Source: JACCZR01 sp963830065 (lineage in GTDB: Bacteria; Actinomycetota; Thermoleophilia; Solirubrobacterales; Thermoleophilaceae). Taken from it: DNA of 64,000 nucleotides. Position 1 is the first letter of the stretch. Each line of letters starts with the position of its first letter. The translations under genes and the position numbers were made by a program. The DNA is taken from NCBI GenBank assembly GCA_963830065.1, contig CAWHLA010000006.1:1-64000 (forward strand), written 5' to 3'. The notes beneath the pieces are model-generated. The model made no database searches. It saw nothing but the letters and a program-made list of their open reading frames with translations, and was not told where the DNA came from. This document shows positions 1-8,803 of the stretch, piece after piece.

Positions 1-380
1 CAGGGTCTTCACCTTGCCGAAGTTGCTGGCGTCGATCACCACGCCTTGCTGGCCGGCGGCCACCCGCAGGCCGCTGACCGCAAACTCGCGCGCGACGATC
101 ACCAGGGCGATCAGGCCGCCAGCCCTTCCAGGCTCACGAGCGCGATCAGCGCCGCGGCCACCATGAGCTTGTCGGCGATCGGGTCCATCACCTTGCCGAA
201 GGTGGTCACCGAGCCCCGCCGGCGGGCCAGCCAGCCGTCGAGGAAGTCGGTTGCCGAGGCGAGCGCGAACACGGTGGCGGCCAGCGCCTCGCCGCCCTCG
301 ACGGTCAGCGCCACCACCAGAACCGGCACGAGAAGGACGCGCACCAGCGTGAGCGCATTGGGGAGGTTGACGCTCGACAC
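1..380 (-). CDS. pgsA: CDP-diacylglycerol--glycerol-3-phosphate 3-phosphatidyltransferase (3' part off window)
   Basis: Makes phosphatidylglycerol phosphate from CDP-diacylglycerol and glycerol-3-phosphate in the inner membrane. The N-terminus NLPNALTLVRVLLVPVLVV is typical of PgsA, and the CDP-alcohol phosphatidyltransferase signature is visible as ATDFLDGWLARRRG followed by GKVMDPIADKL. The conserved continuation AREFAVSGLRVAAGQQGVV lies in another frame: the frame breaks near 112, where one extra G (TGATC to TGGATC) would restore it, so this is probably a sequencing error. The GTG at 380 is chosen because the family normally begins just before NLPN. A TAGCCT box lies 13 bases upstream, so the gene may have its own promoter. 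The C-terminus lies beyond the left edge. Confidence 0.88.
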
Positions 381-731
381 GGGCGGGCCGGTCAGGCTAT
401 GAGGTCGGATCTGCGGTGCTCGGCCGACCAACGCTCCGCCTGCGCTCCTCGAATACGCGCGGCGCCGGCTGCGGCTGAGCCACTCCAGCGCCGCCGTGCA
501 GCCGAGCGGCCCGAGCGGGGACACCGTGGCGGCGAGCGTCCACCAGGGGAACACGCGCCGCCGGCAGCCCTCGGCCACCGCGATGCAGAGCAAGATCCAG
601 CCCACGCCGTGGGTCCACCCGAGCGCCCGCTCGGCGGACTCCGAGGCGCCCGAGACCGCAGTCACGACGAGCGCCGTGAAGACGCACAGCTCGAGCGCCG
701 AGTAGAGCCGGACGGCGTTGAAGTAGGACAC
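381..731 (-). CDS. DUF3817-like small membrane protein, in frame with pgsA
   Basis: A hydrophobic protein that starts at a GTG (VSYFNAVRLYSALE). It carries about three membrane segments and the WTHGVGWILL and PLGPLGCTAALEW signatures reminiscent of DUF3817 integral membrane proteins, whose function is unknown. Its frame runs without a stop into pgsA, leaving a basic linker (SRSRRRAYSRS). Out-of-frame TAG and TGA codons lie just before pgsA, so either a lost base hides the real stop or the two are fused. Given the many indels nearby, I favour two separate genes. The family assignment is from pattern resemblance only. Confidence 0.6.
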
Positions 732-739
732 CGGCTCAG

Positions 740-749
740 ACGATAGGGT
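740..749. promoter_or_regulatory. Overlapping divergent -10 boxes
   Basis: TATCGT on the minus strand (740-745) sits 8 bases before the DUF3817 GTG, and TAGGGT on the plus strand (744-749) sits 9 bases before the SRPBCC GTG. Both fit TANNNT. Neither gene has a clear Shine-Dalgarno sequence, so both are probably transcribed as leaderless mRNAs from one shared site. Confidence 0.5.
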
Positions 750-758
750 CGCGCTCCC

Positions 759-1208
759 GTGGGGCTGATCATCGGAGACCGCACCGTGGAGATCGACGCG
801 CCGATCGACGACGTGTTCGAGATCGCGGCCGACATCGAGGGCGCCCCGAAGTGGCAGGGCTCCCTGAAGAAGGTCGAAGTCCTGGAGCGCGACGCCGAGG
901 GCCGCCCCGAGGTCGTCCAGAGCGAGAACGACGCCAAGGTCAAGACCGTCAAGTCCCGCCTGCGCTTCTCCTACGACAAGCCCCACCGCATCGAGTGGGT
1001 GCAGGAGAAGGGCGACACCAAGTCGGTGCGCGGCTGGTGGGACCTCGAGGACCTCGGGTCCAGCGGGACCCGGGCGACGTACAACTTGGAGGTCGACCCG
1101 GGTCGGATGCTCGGAATGCTGATGAAGGGGCCCGTCGAGGGCCAGGTGCGCGACTTCCTGCTGGGAAACGCGGCCTCCGGCCTCAAGGAAGAGGCCGAAG
1201 GCCGCTGA
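759..1208 (+). CDS. SRPBCC (START/polyketide cyclase-like) protein
   Basis: A 149-residue cytoplasmic protein with the helix-grip pattern of the SRPBCC superfamily. It opens with a beta strand, then IDAPIDDVFEIAADIEGAPKW, where a helix follows the usual D/P-V-x-x-V/F motif. It continues with alternating strands and ends in a long amphipathic helix (EGQVRDFLLGNAASGLKEEA). Members bind hydrophobic ligands or act as cyclases or coenzyme Q chaperones; the ligand cannot be told from sequence. No ribosome site is seen before the GTG start, and a TAGGGT box lies 9 bases upstream, so a leaderless mRNA is likely. It is a single gene between divergent and convergent neighbours. Confidence 0.8.
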   Translation: MGLIIGDRTVEIDAPIDDVFEIAADIEGAPKWQGSLKKVEVLERDAEGRPEVVQSENDAKVKTVKSRLRFSYDKPHRIEWVQEKGDTKSVRGWWDLEDLGSSGTRATYNLEVDPGRMLGMLMKGPVEGQVRDFLLGNAASGLKEEAEGR

Positions 1209-1211
1209 CCG

Positions 1212-1727
1212 TCAGTCGACGGCGCTCCACCGCACCTGGCCGGTGTCACACCGGTTGGTCACGGCGCCGGCCGGGTTGCGCTCGGTCACGATCACCCGGA
1301 AGCGGCCGCCGGCGCGCTTTCCGCGGAACCTCCCCGCGAGGGTGAGGTCCTCGCTGAACGATCCGTCGGACTCCTTGTCGCCCCACACGAAGTGCTTCGT
1401 GAAGCGACCTCCTCGGCGGATGCTGATCCTGCCGCTGAACAGCGGCTCCAGGGACGAGTAGCCGAAGTACTCCTGCCGTTGGAGCACCGGCCGGCCGACG
1501 CGACCCAATCGGCGTAGAAGCGGGCCACCTGGCGCCGGTTGCGCGACTTGCGCAGGAACACGTTCTCGTCCTGGGCGGTGGTCGCCGCCGTAGGCGAGCC
1601 CGGGCCGGGACGCGGCCTTCGCGCTCTCGGGGCTCGAGCCGAGGATCGCGGCCAGAACCGGGATGAGCAACAGGCACACGAGGACGGCCTTGACATACAG
1701 GGACTGGGGCAAGTGCTGGGAGAACAT
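1212..1727 (-). CDS. Secreted protein of unknown function (two frame breaks)
   Basis: The N-terminus has a signal peptide or membrane anchor (YVKAVLVCLLLIPVLAAIL), followed by a small domain. Its C-terminal half (FSGRISIRRGGRFTKHF, then repeated G-x-F-x-G-x strands and CDTGQVRWSA) resembles a beta-sandwich often seen in secreted actinobacterial proteins. Between about 1585 and 1476 the coding sense moves to another frame (QDENVFLRKSRNRRQVARFY), so two compensating indels are present; the second is fixed by one extra C. A strong Shine-Dalgarno (GGAGGGG) precedes the ATG. No enzymatic motif was recognised. It ends just after the convergent SRPBCC gene. Confidence 0.6.
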   Translation of the reverse strand: MFSQHLPQSLYVKAVLVCLLLIPVLAAILGSSPESAKAASRPGLAYGGDHRPGRERVPAQVAQPAPGGPLLRRLGRVGRPVLQRQEYFGYSSLEPLFSGRISIRRGGRFTKHFVWGDKESDGSFSEDLTLAGRFRGKRAGGRFRVIVTERNPAGAVTNRCDTGQVRWSAVD

Positions 1728-1811
1728 CGCCCCTCCTTTCGGTAGGTCACGCTTCGATGCTCCGTCCTGGGCCCGTCCTCGCCCAGCCCCCCTAGGTGGG
1801 AGCGCTCACAC

Positions 1812-2485
1812 CTACAGGTCGTGCGCTCGCACCACGTCGTGCAGCAGCGCGCTCGCGGCGAGGCTCGCCCGCTTCTCGTTCTGCGGCCGGTCCGTGAGCT
1901 CGAAGCGCTGGAACAGCACGCGCAGGTGGCCCTTCACCGCGTCGACGCTGAGGAACGTCTCCTCGGCGATCTTCTTGTTGGTGGCCGGGGTGGCGAACGC
2001 GGACTCGGCCAGCGGCCGACACAGGGCCGCGAGGACCCTCCGCTGGGTCTCGGTGACCTCCACGTGCTGCCCCGGCCCTGGCGCGGCCATCGTGGACGAG
2101 CCCTGGTCGGACGCCGGCGCCACGAAGGCCACCACGGTCTCCCCGAAGCACAGCCGGTCCCCGTCGACGAGCCGGTGCCTGCCGCTGATCCGCTCCCCGT
2201 TGCGGTAGGACCCGTTGCGGGACAGGCCCTCGTCGGCCAGCGTCCAGTAGCCCTTGACCCGTTCGAGCAGCGCGTGCAGGCGCGAGACCTCCATGTCCCA
2301 CGGCAGCGCGACGTCGTTGTCGGGGCGCCGCCCCACGGTCACGTGCTCGCCGTCGAGCTCCACAATCGCCTGGTCGCCGTCGCCGGTGCGGTAGACCAGG
2401 AACGGCGTGCCCTGGCGCTCGGCCGCCAGCCGGGCCTTCAGCTCTGCCGCGCTGGAGCCGTGGCGGTCAGCGGGGAGCCGGCCAT
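1812..2485 (-). CDS. FHA domain protein with C-terminal LuxR-like HTH
   Basis: The N-terminal half is a forkhead-associated domain that binds phosphothreonine: GRRPDNDVAL, then VSRLHA and LSRNGSYRNGERI, matching the usual GR..N.., SRxHA and NG core. The C-terminal part, NKKIAEETFLSVDAVKGHLR, reads like the recognition region of a LuxR-type helix-turn-helix. The ATG overlaps the kinase stop as TGATG, so the two are translationally coupled. From that ATG the frame must shift near 2458 to join the FHA frame, probably a one-base error. By analogy with PknH-EmbR in mycobacteria, this may be a DNA-binding output that docks on the phosphorylated kinase; that role is inference. Confidence 0.75.
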
Positions 2486-4049
2486 CACCCGGCTTGGGCC
2501 GCCGCCATGTCGTCGGCCACGTCGCCCATCTCGTCGCGCATGCCGCGGACCTCGGCGGCCAGCGTCTCGCCGTCCTCGGTCCGGGCGGAGGCCGCGGAGG
2601 TGATCAGCCGAGTCCGCATGGTGTCGAGCTGCACCAGCGTCTGCTCCATCTGGTCGAAGAAGCGCCGCAGCTCCCCGTCCATCTTGAGCTTGGCGTCGAG
2701 CTGCTGCTCGAGCGCCCCGATCAGCTTCGCCTTGCCGGGGTCGCCCGCGCGCCTCAGCTCGCCGAGCCGGCCCGCAATCGCCTCGGGCGGGGTCTCGTCC
2801 AGGTTCTCCTGGAGCAGCTCCGCGCCCGCCGCGGTGTGGCGGATCGTGGCGCTGTAGCGGTCGACCTCCTCCGAGAGCTCGCCGGAGGCCAGGCCTGCGG
2901 CCTCGATCGCCTGGCGGACCTTGGCCTCCTTGGCCTCGGCCTGACCCAGCAGCTCGGCGATCCTCGGCTCCGAGCGGGCGACCGAGGCCGCGGCCTCGCG
3001 CGCGCGGACGCGCTGCCTGACGTCGGGGTCGAAGTAGGTGCGCGCGACCGCCGCCCCGTAGATGACGAGGGCGACTGGCAGCGTGAACACGAGCTCCCCG
3101 AGGAGCACTCCGGCGACGACGACGGCCGCGAGGACCACGACGTTGAAGGGGTCGATCAGGGCGTGGACGAGCAGGCTGCGTCGCTGCTTCGACTCCGCGC
3201 TGCCTTCCGCCGGCGCGTCCTCCGGGGGAGCGACCTCCAGCGCCGCCTCGGCCAGGCCCATCGCGGTCCCGAACCGCTCGGCGGGCTGCTTGGCCATGGC
3301 TCGCCCGATCACGGCGTCGAAGCCGGGGTCGACGTCGCCTGACACCGAGGTGACCGACGGCGGCGGCTCCGAGAGATGCGCCCAGAGCTTCCCTTCCTCG
3401 GACTCCATGGGGAACGGCGCCCGCCCGGTGAGCATGTGGAAGAGGACGCAGCCCAGCGCGTAGATGTCGCTCGGCGGCCCGACCGACTCGCCGCGGATCT
3501 GCTCGGGGGCCACGTAGTTGAGCGTCCCGACCAGATGGCCGGTCTGCGTCTCCTGCGTGTCGCCCCGGGCGCGCTTGGTCAGGCCGAAGTCCGACAGGTA
3601 GGCGTGGTCCTCCGGGGTCAGCAGCACGTTCGCGGGCTTGACGTCGCGGTGCACCAGGCCGCTCTCGTGCGCGGCACTCAGCGCCGAGGCCACCTGGGCC
3701 ACGATCCGCACGGCGCGGCCGGGCTCGAGCCGGCCCCGCTCCCTGATCTCGGTGGCCAGGTCCTTGCCCTCCACGTAGCGCATCGCCAGGTAGAGGGCGC
3801 CGTCGTGCTCGCCGGCGTGGAAGATCGGGACGACGTTGGGATGGTCGAGCGAGGCGGCGGTCTGGGACTCCGTGGTGAAGCGCCTGCGGAACACGTCGTC
3901 CGTCGCGTGGGCGTTGGCGATGAGCTTGAGCGCGACGGGGCGCTCCAGGGCCAGATCGGTGGCCCAGTACACGACGCCCATCCCGCCGCGGCCCGCGATG
4001 CTCTCGATTCGGTACCCGGCGAAAACGGACCCATAGGCAAGTCCGCCAT
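2485..4049 (-). CDS. Membrane-anchored Ser/Thr protein kinase
   Basis: A Hanks-type kinase. Upstream of the Met at 3981 the same frame gives the glycine loop GRGGMGVV. Counting from that Met, the ATP lysine is K19 in VALKL, the catalytic loop HRDVKPAN is at 111-118, DFG at 131-133 and APE at 158-160. After the kinase domain come two membrane segments (about 277-313) and then a long coiled-coil region to the end, rather than PASTA repeats. The true start is taken as the ATG at 4049 (MADLPMG), one lost base near 4031 separating it from the kinase frame. The downstream FHA-HTH gene overlaps the stop. It probably senses a signal through the coiled coil and phosphorylates the FHA partner. Confidence 0.88.
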
Positions 4050-4084
4050 TCAGGGAAGTCTCGCCCCGTTAGAGGTACGACGCA

Positions 4085-4158
4085 AGCCGACGGAGGGATT
4101 CGAACCCTCGACCCCCGCTTTACGAGAGCGGTGCTCTGGCCAACTGAGCTACGTCGGC
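4085..4158 (-). tRNA. tRNA-Thr (anticodon CGT)
   Basis: The complement strand folds as a complete tRNA. The acceptor GCCGACG pairs with CGTCGGC, the D stem is GCTC/GAGC, the anticodon stem CCGCT/AGCGG encloses loop CTCGTAA, and the T stem GAGGG/CCCTC has loop TTCGAAT. The anticodon CGT reads ACG threonine codons, which are common in this GC-rich sequence. The CCA end is not encoded. Confidence 0.95.
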
Positions 4159-4168
4159 GGGAGGCCGG

Positions 4169-4174
4169 AGTCTA
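4169..4174 (-). promoter_or_regulatory. Candidate -10 box for tRNA-Thr
   Basis: TAGACT on the minus strand lies 10 bases before the mature 5' end of the tRNA. It fits TANNNT. No convincing -35 element was found. Confidence 0.4.
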
Positions 4175-4214
4175 GCCCCGGGGCGAGCCTCCGCCGCCCG
4201 GGACTCATCCCTGC

Positions 4215-4460
4215 GTGGAGGTCGTCACCGCCGGGAAATTCGTCAGCCGCCTGACGGGTTTTGCGGGCCGGCGCCCCATGCCCGGCCAGGCGCTGCTCAT
4301 CCCTCGGTGCCGATCTGTTCACACCTTCGGCATGCGCTTCGCGCTGGACCTCGTCTGGCTGCGCGACGGGCGGCCGGTACGGGTGGACTTCGGCGTCAGG
4401 CCCTGGCGCGTGCGCGGGTGCCGCGAGGCCGACTCGGTGCTCGAGCTCCCCGCGTCAGGC
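4215..4460 (+). CDS. DUF192 family protein
   Basis: A short protein with the DUF192 signature PRCRSVHTFGMRFALDLVWL, then PWRVRGCREADSVLELPA, which is nearly the whole family length. The family is small, often secreted or periplasmic, and of unknown function. The start is a GTG. The frame has no stop at the expected end and runs on antisense through the delta-prime gene into the epimerase, so a base is probably missing near 4455-4465 and the true end is uncertain. The long fused reading frame is not believed. Confidence 0.7.
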
Positions 4461-5567
4461 AGGCTCGCCGACCAGCGAGGCCAGGCGGAAGCCGAGCGCC
4501 GTGAGGGCCAGGTCCTCGGTGGCGTTCAGCTGCAGCGACATGCGGGTCTCCTCGCAGCGCTCCACGCACTGGCGCAGCCGGCGCGGGTCGCGCCCGCGGG
4601 CGCGCTCGGCCAGGGCGGGCAGGCGGTCGGCCCCCAGGACGGCGTCGGGGGCGTCCTCGGCCACCGCCACCAGGTCGCGGAAGCCCATCGCGGCCAGCTC
4701 CAGCCCGAGCTCCAGCACCTCGGTCCGCGCCCGGCGGGCGTCGCGCTTGGCGGCCTCCTCCAGCTCGCGCTCCAGCGCATTGCGCTCGCGGCCCTTGGGC
4801 TCGAGCTCCAGCCGCTGCTCCCGCTCGGCGGTCGAGGCCTGCTCGGCCTGCTCGCGCCGCCGCTCGGCGCGCTCCAGCAGGGCGCGCCAGGGCTCGTCGA
4901 GGCCGCCGCCGGACAGGGCGCCGGTCACCAGCGCCTCGGCGTCGTCGCGCAGGCCCTCGCCCTCCTCGGAGGCGAGCATCCGCGCGCGCTCGGCGTTCCC
5001 GGCCGCCAGCCGGGCGCAGGCCAGAGCCTTCTCGGCCTCCACGCCCTCGCGCTCCAGGGCCTCGGCCACTCGCGTGGGGGGCAGCGGGTCGAAGCGCACG
5101 GGCTGGCAGCGCGAGGCCACGGTGTCGATCACCAGGCTCAGCCGGTCGGTCAGCAGGATCAGGTGGACGAACGAGGCCGGCTCCTCCAGCGTCTTGAGCA
5201 GCCGGTTGGCGACCGTGTCGTTCATCGTGTCCACCCGCTCGAGGACGAACACGCGCCGGCTGGACTCGAACGGCGTCCTCGACGCCGCGGCGACCACCGG
5301 GCCCTCCACGTCGGCGGCGCGCATCTGGGCCGCGCCCGTCGGCTTGACCCAGGTCAGGTCGGGGTGCGTGCCGGCCATCACCCGGTGGCGGGCGCTGTCG
5401 GGATCGGCCTCGCCCTCGGCCAGCAGCTCCGCCGCGAAGGCACGCGCGACGGTGCGCTTGCCCGTCCCGGCGGGGCCGTGGAACAGGTAGGCGTGGGACG
5501 GGCCGGACTCCAGCGCGGCGGCCAGCGCGACGCGCGCCTGGGGCTGGTCCTCGGTGCCGGCGAGCAT
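4455..5567 (-). CDS. holB: DNA polymerase III subunit delta' (clamp-loader AAA+ ATPase)
   Basis: An AAA+ protein of about 370 residues. A Walker A motif GPAGTGKRT lies at about residues 31-39, the NRLLKTLEEP motif follows the Walker B region, and the clamp-loader SRC motif appears as VASRCQPVRF. It belongs to the delta'/gamma family that loads the beta sliding clamp. Unlike the classic zinc-binding form, no four-cysteine cluster is seen. The C-terminal half is helical and charged, rich in Glu and Arg. The start is the ATG followed by LAGTEDQP; a TAGCTT box lies 8 bases upstream, suggesting a leaderless mRNA. The 3' end overlaps the DUF192 end. Confidence 0.82.
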   Translation of the reverse strand: MLAGTEDQPQARVALAAALESGPSHAYLFHGPAGTGKRTVARAFAAELLAEGEADPDSARHRVMAGTHPDLTWVKPTGAAQMRAADVEGPVVAAASRTPFESSRRVFVLERVDTMNDTVANRLLKTLEEPASFVHLILLTDRLSLVIDTVASRCQPVRFDPLPPTRVAEALEREGVEAEKALACARLAAGNAERARMLASEEGEGLRDDAEALVTGALSGGGLDEPWRALLERAERRREQAEQASTAEREQRLELEPKGRERNALERELEEAAKRDARRARTEVLELGLELAAMGFRDLVAVAEDAPDAVLGADRLPALAERARGRDPRRLRQCVERCEETRMSLQLNATEDLALTALGFRLASLVGEPA

Positions 5568-5575
5568 CGCCGGCG

Positions 5576-5614
5576 AAGCTACCAGCGGGGGCGTCCCAGC
5601 GGTCCGTCTAGAGT
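5576..5614. promoter_or_regulatory. Divergent -10 boxes for holB and the epimerase
   Basis: TAGCTT on the minus strand (5576-5581) is 8 bases before the delta' ATG, and TAGAGT on the plus strand (5609-5614) is 10 bases before the epimerase ATG. Both fit TANNNT and neither gene has an obvious ribosome site. Confidence 0.5.
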
Positions 5615-5624
5615 GCCGCGCTCC

Positions 5625-6551
5625 ATGCGTGCCCTGGTCACCGGCGGCGCCGGCTTCATCGGCTCCAATCTCGTCGACGCCCTGCTGGAGCGCGGCGACG
5701 AGGTGACCGTGCTCGACGACGTCTCGACCGGCCGCCGCGAGAACCTCGACGGCGCCCTGCAGCGCGGCGCGGAGCTGGCCGAGACCGACATCCGCGACGC
5801 CGATGCCGTGGCCGCGCTGTGCGCCCGCGCCCGGCCCGAGGTGGTCTTCCACCTGGCCGCCCAGATCGACGTGCGCAAGTCCACCGCCGACCCTGCCTTC
5901 GACTCGCGCGTGAACGTGGAGGGCACCATCAACGTGCTCGACGGTGCGCGGCGCTCGGGCGCCCGCCGGGTGGTGAACACCTCAACCGGCGGCGCCATCT
6001 ACGGCGAGGGCCGAATCCTCCCCGCACCCGAGGACCACCCTGTCGCGCCCGAGGCGCCTTACGGCCAGTCGAAGTTCTGCGCCGAGGGCTACTGCGACCT
6101 GTTCGGCCGCCTCCACGGCATGTCCACGGTGTCGCTGCGCTACGGCAACGTCTACGGCCCGCGCCAGGACCCGCTCGGCGAGGCCGGCGTGATCGCCATC
6201 TTCTGCGGCAAGCTGCTCGAGGGCGGGACCGCGACGATCTTCGGCGACGGCGAGCAGACCCGCGACTACACCTACGTCGGGGACGTGGTCGAGGCCAACC
6301 TGCTCGCCGCGGGCGCCGAGGTCACCGGGCCGGTGAACATCGGCCTGGGCAAGGAGGTGAGCGTGCTCGACCTCGTCGAGGCGCTGGACGGCCTCAGCGA
6401 CAACGGCTTCTCGGCCGAGCACGCGCCCGAGCGGCCGGGCGAGGTGCAGCACATCGCGCTGGACGCCTCGCGCGCCCACCAAGAGCTGGGCTGGAGCGCG
6501 AAGGTCGAGCTCGCCGAGGGGCTCGAGCGCACGCTGAACTCGCTGCGCTAA
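5625..6551 (+). CDS. NAD-dependent epimerase/dehydratase (UDP-glucose 4-epimerase-like)
   Basis: An extended short-chain dehydrogenase of 308 residues, probably acting on a nucleotide sugar. The N-terminal Rossmann motif is GGAGFIGSN, the aspartate that binds the NAD ribose is in VTVLDDVSTG, and the active site shows TSTGGAIYG and YGQSK (Ser, Tyr and Lys). The pattern HLAAQIDVRKS is typical of UDP-glucose 4-epimerase relatives. The likely role is supplying activated sugar for the surface polysaccharide, consistent with the O-antigen-ligase-like gene at its 3' end, whose stop overlaps this one by 3 bases. Substrate identity (glucose, glucuronate or N-acetyl forms) is not decidable here. Confidence 0.85.
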   Translation: MRALVTGGAGFIGSNLVDALLERGDEVTVLDDVSTGRRENLDGALQRGAELAETDIRDADAVAALCARARPEVVFHLAAQIDVRKSTADPAFDSRVNVEGTINVLDGARRSGARRVVNTSTGGAIYGEGRILPAPEDHPVAPEAPYGQSKFCAEGYCDLFGRLHGMSTVSLRYGNVYGPRQDPLGEAGVIAIFCGKLLEGGTATIFGDGEQTRDYTYVGDVVEANLLAAGAEVTGPVNIGLGKEVSVLDLVEALDGLSDNGFSAEHAPERPGEVQHIALDASRAHQELGWSAKVELAEGLERTLNSLR

Positions 6552-8748
6552 GGCTGCTGCGGAGCAGCGGGCGTTTGCCCGCCCGCGGGCGGCGAGGCCG
6601 GATTCTGCGGCGGGCTGCCGATTGGCGGCGTGCCCTGCGGCGTCGGCGAGGCCGGCTGAGCCAACGGCGCGGCGCGGTAGCGCCGCGGGCACCTCCACCC
6701 GATCCGGCAGCGGCGTGCCGGTGGCGGTGGCCGAGCGTGAAGCGTCGTAGCCGGCGAAGCCCCCGAGCGTGTACAGGATCAGCGAGAACGGATCGAGCTC
6801 GAACGCCGCGCGGGCCGAGCGCTGAGCGCCCTGGGCAGTCGTCGAACAGGGCCTGCACCCGGGACAGGCGCGCCCACAGCCGCGGGTTGTCGGGCTGGTC
6901 GCGGACGGCGTCGGCCAGCAGCCCCGCCGCGCGGGCCACGTCGCCGCGGCGCAGGGCGAGGTCGGCCGAGGTGAAGATCGGGTCGATCGCGTAGGGGTCG
7001 AGCCGGCGGGCGGCGGCGGCCTTCTCGTCTGCCTCGCGCAGGTTGGCCGGCCCCTTCTTGGCGGCCTGGGCCAGGGCGTCGCTGGACTTCTCGCGCGCGA
7101 GCGCGGGCAGCAGCGCCGAGACCGCGAACAGCGCCAGCAACGCGCCGCCCAGCGCCAGCGCGGGCAGGCCGCGGCGGCGCTCGAGCGGCTCCGGCCGCGG
7201 TGCCCGGCGGCCTCGCGGCCAGCACGCCCAGGAACAGGAACACAGGCACCGTCACGCCCGGGATGTCCCAGTCCCAGTCGACCCAGATGTGCAGCGCCCA
7301 CGCCAGGCAGGCGGCCATCAGCGCTCCCGCGTAGGCGCGCTCGGCGCCCGTCGAGTTGCGGATCCGCGAGATCCCCGGCCGCCGCCAGGAGCGCGAGGCC
7401 GCCCAGCGCCAGCGCGGCGCCGACGAGGCCCGTCTCCGAGAGGAACTCGAGCGGGACCGAGTGCGGCTGCTTGACGTCGAGGCGCTGGCTGCGGTACTTG
7501 AGGTGGATCAGCGGGAACGTGCCCGCGCCGTAGCCGAACAGCGGCTCGTCCCAGGTCGCGCCCACCGCCTCCTTCCACCACACCCAGCGGTTGCTGGAGT
7601 TGGTGGCCACGATCCGCGCCGGGTCGGTCTGCCGCTCGGCCTTGGCCTCGGTGAAGGTGTCCACCTGGTCTCCCAGCCAGCCGCTCGCCGCCAGGCCGGC
7701 GATCGCCAACACCAGCACCACCCCGAGCCCCGCGGCGACCTTCGGCAGCGCCGACGCCACGCCCGGCCGCAGCCGCAGCGAGTCGCCCGCGCGCCAGACC
7801 ATCCGCGCCAGCAGCAGCGCGATCACGAGCCCGATCGCCAGCCCGGCCAGCAGCAGCAGGCCGTCGTCGGCGCGCTGGGAGGCGGTCAGCTCGTCGGTGG
7901 TCAGGTCGTCGCGCAGGAAGGCCACCATCAGCCCGGGCAGCGCGCCGACGACCACGATCCCGCTCAGGCACGCCACGCGCAGGCGGTCGGGCCCGAGCGC
8001 GACCAGCACCGCCACCGCGATCACCATCACCGCGATGCCCCCGCGCGAGTAGGTGAGCGCGAGCGTCGAGACCAGGATCACCAGCGACACCAGCGCCGCG
8101 ACCCGCAGCCGCCCGCGGCGCTCGTCGGCCGCCACCCGCAGCCCGAGCGGGACGGCGAGCACGCAGAAGAGGCCGAGCGCGTTCCAGTAGCCGAGCGGCG
8201 AGCGCAGGCGCGAGATCTCGCCGGCGTGGTCGAGGATCGAGGGGAAGAGCTTGCCGCCCGAGCGCGTAGGCGGCGACCAGCGTGGCCAGGCCGAGGAAGG
8301 CGAGCGTCACCTTCTCCAGCGCGTTGGGGAGGCTCGCGCCCAGCATGATCGCCAGCGCGGCCACGAGCGCGTAGCCCCAGGCGCGGTTGGCCTCGATCCA
8401 GCTGTCGTCGGGCGCGATCGACCAGCTGATCGACAGCGCGCACCAGGCTCCGAAGGCCACCAGCAGGGCGACGCCGAGCCACGCGCCGGGCCGCGCGCGG
8501 CCGTGCAGGCCCCAGCCGGCCACCAGCGCCACGAGGGCGCCGATGCCCAGCAGGGCCAGCCCGATCTCGAGGTCGCTGCCGTCGGTGACGCGGATCGCGC
8601 CGTCGGAGATGGCGGCGAACGCGGTGGCCGCGAGCAGGCCGACGCCGAGCACCACCGCGGCACGGGGCGAGCGGTCGCCGCGCTGCTCTTCGGTGGCCTC
8701 GGCCCACGGGGGCAGCGAGCGGGTCGCGGTGGCGGCCATTCCGCCCAT
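6548..8748 (-). CDS. O-antigen ligase/polymerase-like membrane protein with C-terminal tail (frame breaks)
   Basis: A multipass membrane protein. The N-terminal two thirds carry about ten hydrophobic segments and the O-antigen ligase pattern TNSSNRWVWWKEAV, FGYGAGTF and HSVPLEFLSETGLVG. A soluble region follows with TPR-like helices (AARRLDPYAIDPIFTSADLA, then ADAVRDQPDNPRLWARL). It ends in a Pro/Gln-rich tail whose stop TAG falls at 6548. At least five frame changes, near 8258, 7375, 7214, 6838 and 6684, break the gene; each is explained by one gained or lost base. The family joins or transfers lipid-linked polysaccharide. The start is ATG at 8748 or 8739. It probably works with the convergent epimerase. 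Confidence 0.75.
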
Positions 8749-8789
8749 TGTTACTAGCGGGGCCTTCGGGGCGACCGTCTCCGCCGCGC

Positions 8790-8795
8790 TACCGT
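8790..8795 (+). promoter_or_regulatory. -10 box for the secreted Gly-rich protein
   Basis: TACCGT lies 8 bases before the GTG start, with no Shine-Dalgarno sequence between them. Confidence 0.4.
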
Positions 8796-8803
8796 GTCCG
8801 CCT

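Noticed and set aside
4215..6551. A 778-residue open frame joining DUF192 to the epimerase
   Set aside because: The middle is antisense to the well-supported delta' gene and has no protein-like pattern; the open frame follows from a probable lost base and high GC.
5982..8162. A 726-residue frame extending from the ligase across the epimerase
   Set aside because: The ligase stop lies at 6548 in the correct frame; the rest is antisense to the epimerase.
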